Origin: Acidimicrobiia bacterium
GTDB taxonomy: Bacteria; Actinomycetota; Acidimicrobiia; Acidimicrobiales; Ilumatobacteraceae
Direction: 5' to 3'
Assembly: GCA_013821025.1 (NCBI GenBank)
Contig: JACDHN010000011.1
Location: 1-16,270, forward strand
DNA length: 16,270 nucleotides
Shown: positions 15,281-16,270 of the stretch, piece after piece
How positions within the stretch are numbered: position 1 is the first letter of the stretch
Layout: the number at the start of each line of letters is the position of its first letter
The notes under the pieces: generated by a model
Databases searched by the model: none
Told to the model about the DNA's origin: nothing
What the model saw: the letters and a program-made list of their open reading frames with translations, nothing else
Program-made: the position numbers and the translations under genes

Positions 15281-16270
15281 CGGAATCGCTCGGCCTGGAC
15301 AGCCATTGCCTTCGCTGCCACGAGGCGGTCGTCGAAGGGCAGTTCGCGGTCGCCGATCGTCTGGGTGGTCTCGTGCCCTTTGCCGGCGATGACGACGACA
15401 TCGCCCGGCCGAGCCTCGTCGACGGCGAGCTTGATGGCCGCCGCCCGATCAGGTTCGATGATCAACCGCTGGCGCCCCGTCGGATCGACACCGTGCACGA
15501 TGGCGTCGATGATCGCCAACGGCTCCTCGTGGCGCGGGTTGTCAGACGTGACGATGGTGACATCGGACCTCGCTGCCGCCACGGCGCCCATGTGAGGACG
15601 CTTCTGCGTGTCGCGGTCACCGCCGCAGCCGAACACGGCGATCACGCGGCCCCCTTCGTGGGCGCGAGCGAGGGAGCGGGCTGCCGCCAGCAGCGATTCC
15701 AGCCCTTCTGGCGTGTGTGCGTAGTCGACGATGACGTCGAGCCCCACCGGCGAGTCGACTCGCTGGAACCGCCCAGGCACGGGGGCCACGGCGGCGAGGC
15801 CGGCAGCGATGGCGTCGCGCTCGATCCCGAGCACGTCCGCGGCCGTCGCAGCGGCCAGCACGTTCATGACGTTGAAGTCGCCGCCGATGGGCACCACGAG
15901 GACCGAGTCACGCCATGTCAGCTGCAGTCGTCCTGCCTCGACGACCACGCCAGAAGCATCGGCGCGTGAGAAGGGCACGATGTCGATCTCGGCGGCGTCG
16001 GCCAGCAAGCGGCCGTACAGGTCGTCGACGTTGACGACGCCCACCGTTGTGCGTTCTGCTTCGAACAGCCGGAACTTGGCCCTGAAATACCCCTCCATCG
16101 AGCCGTGCAGATCGAGGTGGTCCTCACCCAGGTTCGTGAACACGGCGAGCGCGAACGTCGTGCCGTCGACACGATGCAGCTGGAGGGCGTGCGACGACAC
16201 CTCCATCACCACGGCTGCCTTGCCGCCGGCGACGAAGCCGGCAAGACGGTCCTGCAGCTCGGGAGCCTCT
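15277..16270 (-). CDS. murE: UDP-MurNAc-tripeptide ligase MurE, meso-diaminopimelate type (partial, 5' end outside window)
   Basis: Cytoplasmic Mur ligase that adds the third amino acid to UDP-MurNAc-L-Ala-D-Glu. About 330 C-terminal residues are present; the N-terminal domain and the P-loop lie beyond the right edge. Visible: VVMEVSSHALQLHRVDG, TNLGEDHLDLHGSMEGYF followed by the lysine expected to be carbamylated (YFRAK), DYAHTPEGLE, FGCGGDRDTQKRP and AGKGHET. The motif TSDNPRHEEP contains DNPR, the known signature of meso-diaminopimelate-adding enzymes as opposed to L-lysine-adding ones. This predicts A1-gamma-type (DAP-direct or related) peptidoglycan. The stop overlaps the mraY start. In most actinobacteria an ftsI-like gene lies just upstream, and murF normally sits between murE and mraY; here murE abuts mraY directly. 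Confidence 0.96.
   Translation of the reverse strand, partial: EAPELQDRLAGFVAGGKAAVVMEVSSHALQLHRVDGTTFALAVFTNLGEDHLDLHGSMEGYFRAKFRLFEAERTTVGVVNVDDLYGRLLADAAEIDIVPFSRADASGVVVEAGRLQLTWRDSVLVVPIGGDFNVMNVLAAATAADVLGIERDAIAAGLAAVAPVPGRFQRVDSPVGLDVIVDYAHTPEGLESLLAAARSLARAHEGGRVIAVFGCGGDRDTQKRPHMGAVAAARSDVTIVTSDNPRHEEPLAIIDAIVHGVDPTGRQRLIIEPDRAAAIKLAVDEARPGDVVVIAGKGHETTQTIGDRELPFDDRLVAAKAMAVQAERFR

Overview
This GC-rich window (high G+C third codon positions, 7 GTG starts among the 12 genes whose start lies inside it) carries one continuous block of genes, all on the minus strand. It is the division and cell wall (dcw) cluster of an actinobacterium. The combination of SepF, DivIVA (Wag31-like), FtsZ with the GEGGGTGTG loop, a type 2 isoleucyl-tRNA synthetase and the order divIVA-ileS-Lys/Ala-rich protein supports Actinomycetota strongly. 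A deep branch such as Acidimicrobiia is my best guess, but that is an inference from the look of the proteins and not a search result.

Read in the direction of transcription (right to left), the layout is: murE (5' part outside the window), mraY, murD, ftsW, murG, murC, murB, ftsQ, ftsZ, a YggS-type PLP protein, sepF, divIVA, ileS, and the first 73 codons of a Lys/Ala/Pro-rich protein that is probably a TraR/DksA-type zinc finger protein. The plus strand holds no credible gene, and no RNA gene, insertion sequence, CRISPR array or clear terminator was seen. No gene-free stretch reaches 300 bp; the largest is the 135 bp between ftsQ and ftsZ.

The genes act together. MurC, MurD and MurE extend the UDP-MurNAc peptide after MurB completes UDP-MurNAc. 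MraY and MurG build lipid I and lipid II. FtsW polymerises lipid II at the septum with a partner transpeptidase. FtsQ is the divisome scaffold, FtsZ the ring and SepF the membrane anchor of FtsZ. DivIVA marks poles or the septum for growth. IleS and the last gene tie the operon to translation and possibly to stress transcription. Six of the junctions are 4-bp GTGA/ATGA stop-start overlaps, so most of the operon looks translationally coupled; ftsZ is set apart by a longer leader and a strong Shine-Dalgarno.

This is a housekeeping region and I do not see a novel system in it. The points worth a second look are: a swapped GTHH signature in IleS (associated with very high mupirocin resistance); a perfect ten-copy 15-bp repeat in the last gene in which only a Lys/Gln position varies; loss of the usual HExN motif in MurG; absence of pgeF and yggT from their usual places; and an 11-residue duplication in the long FtsQ cytoplasmic tail.
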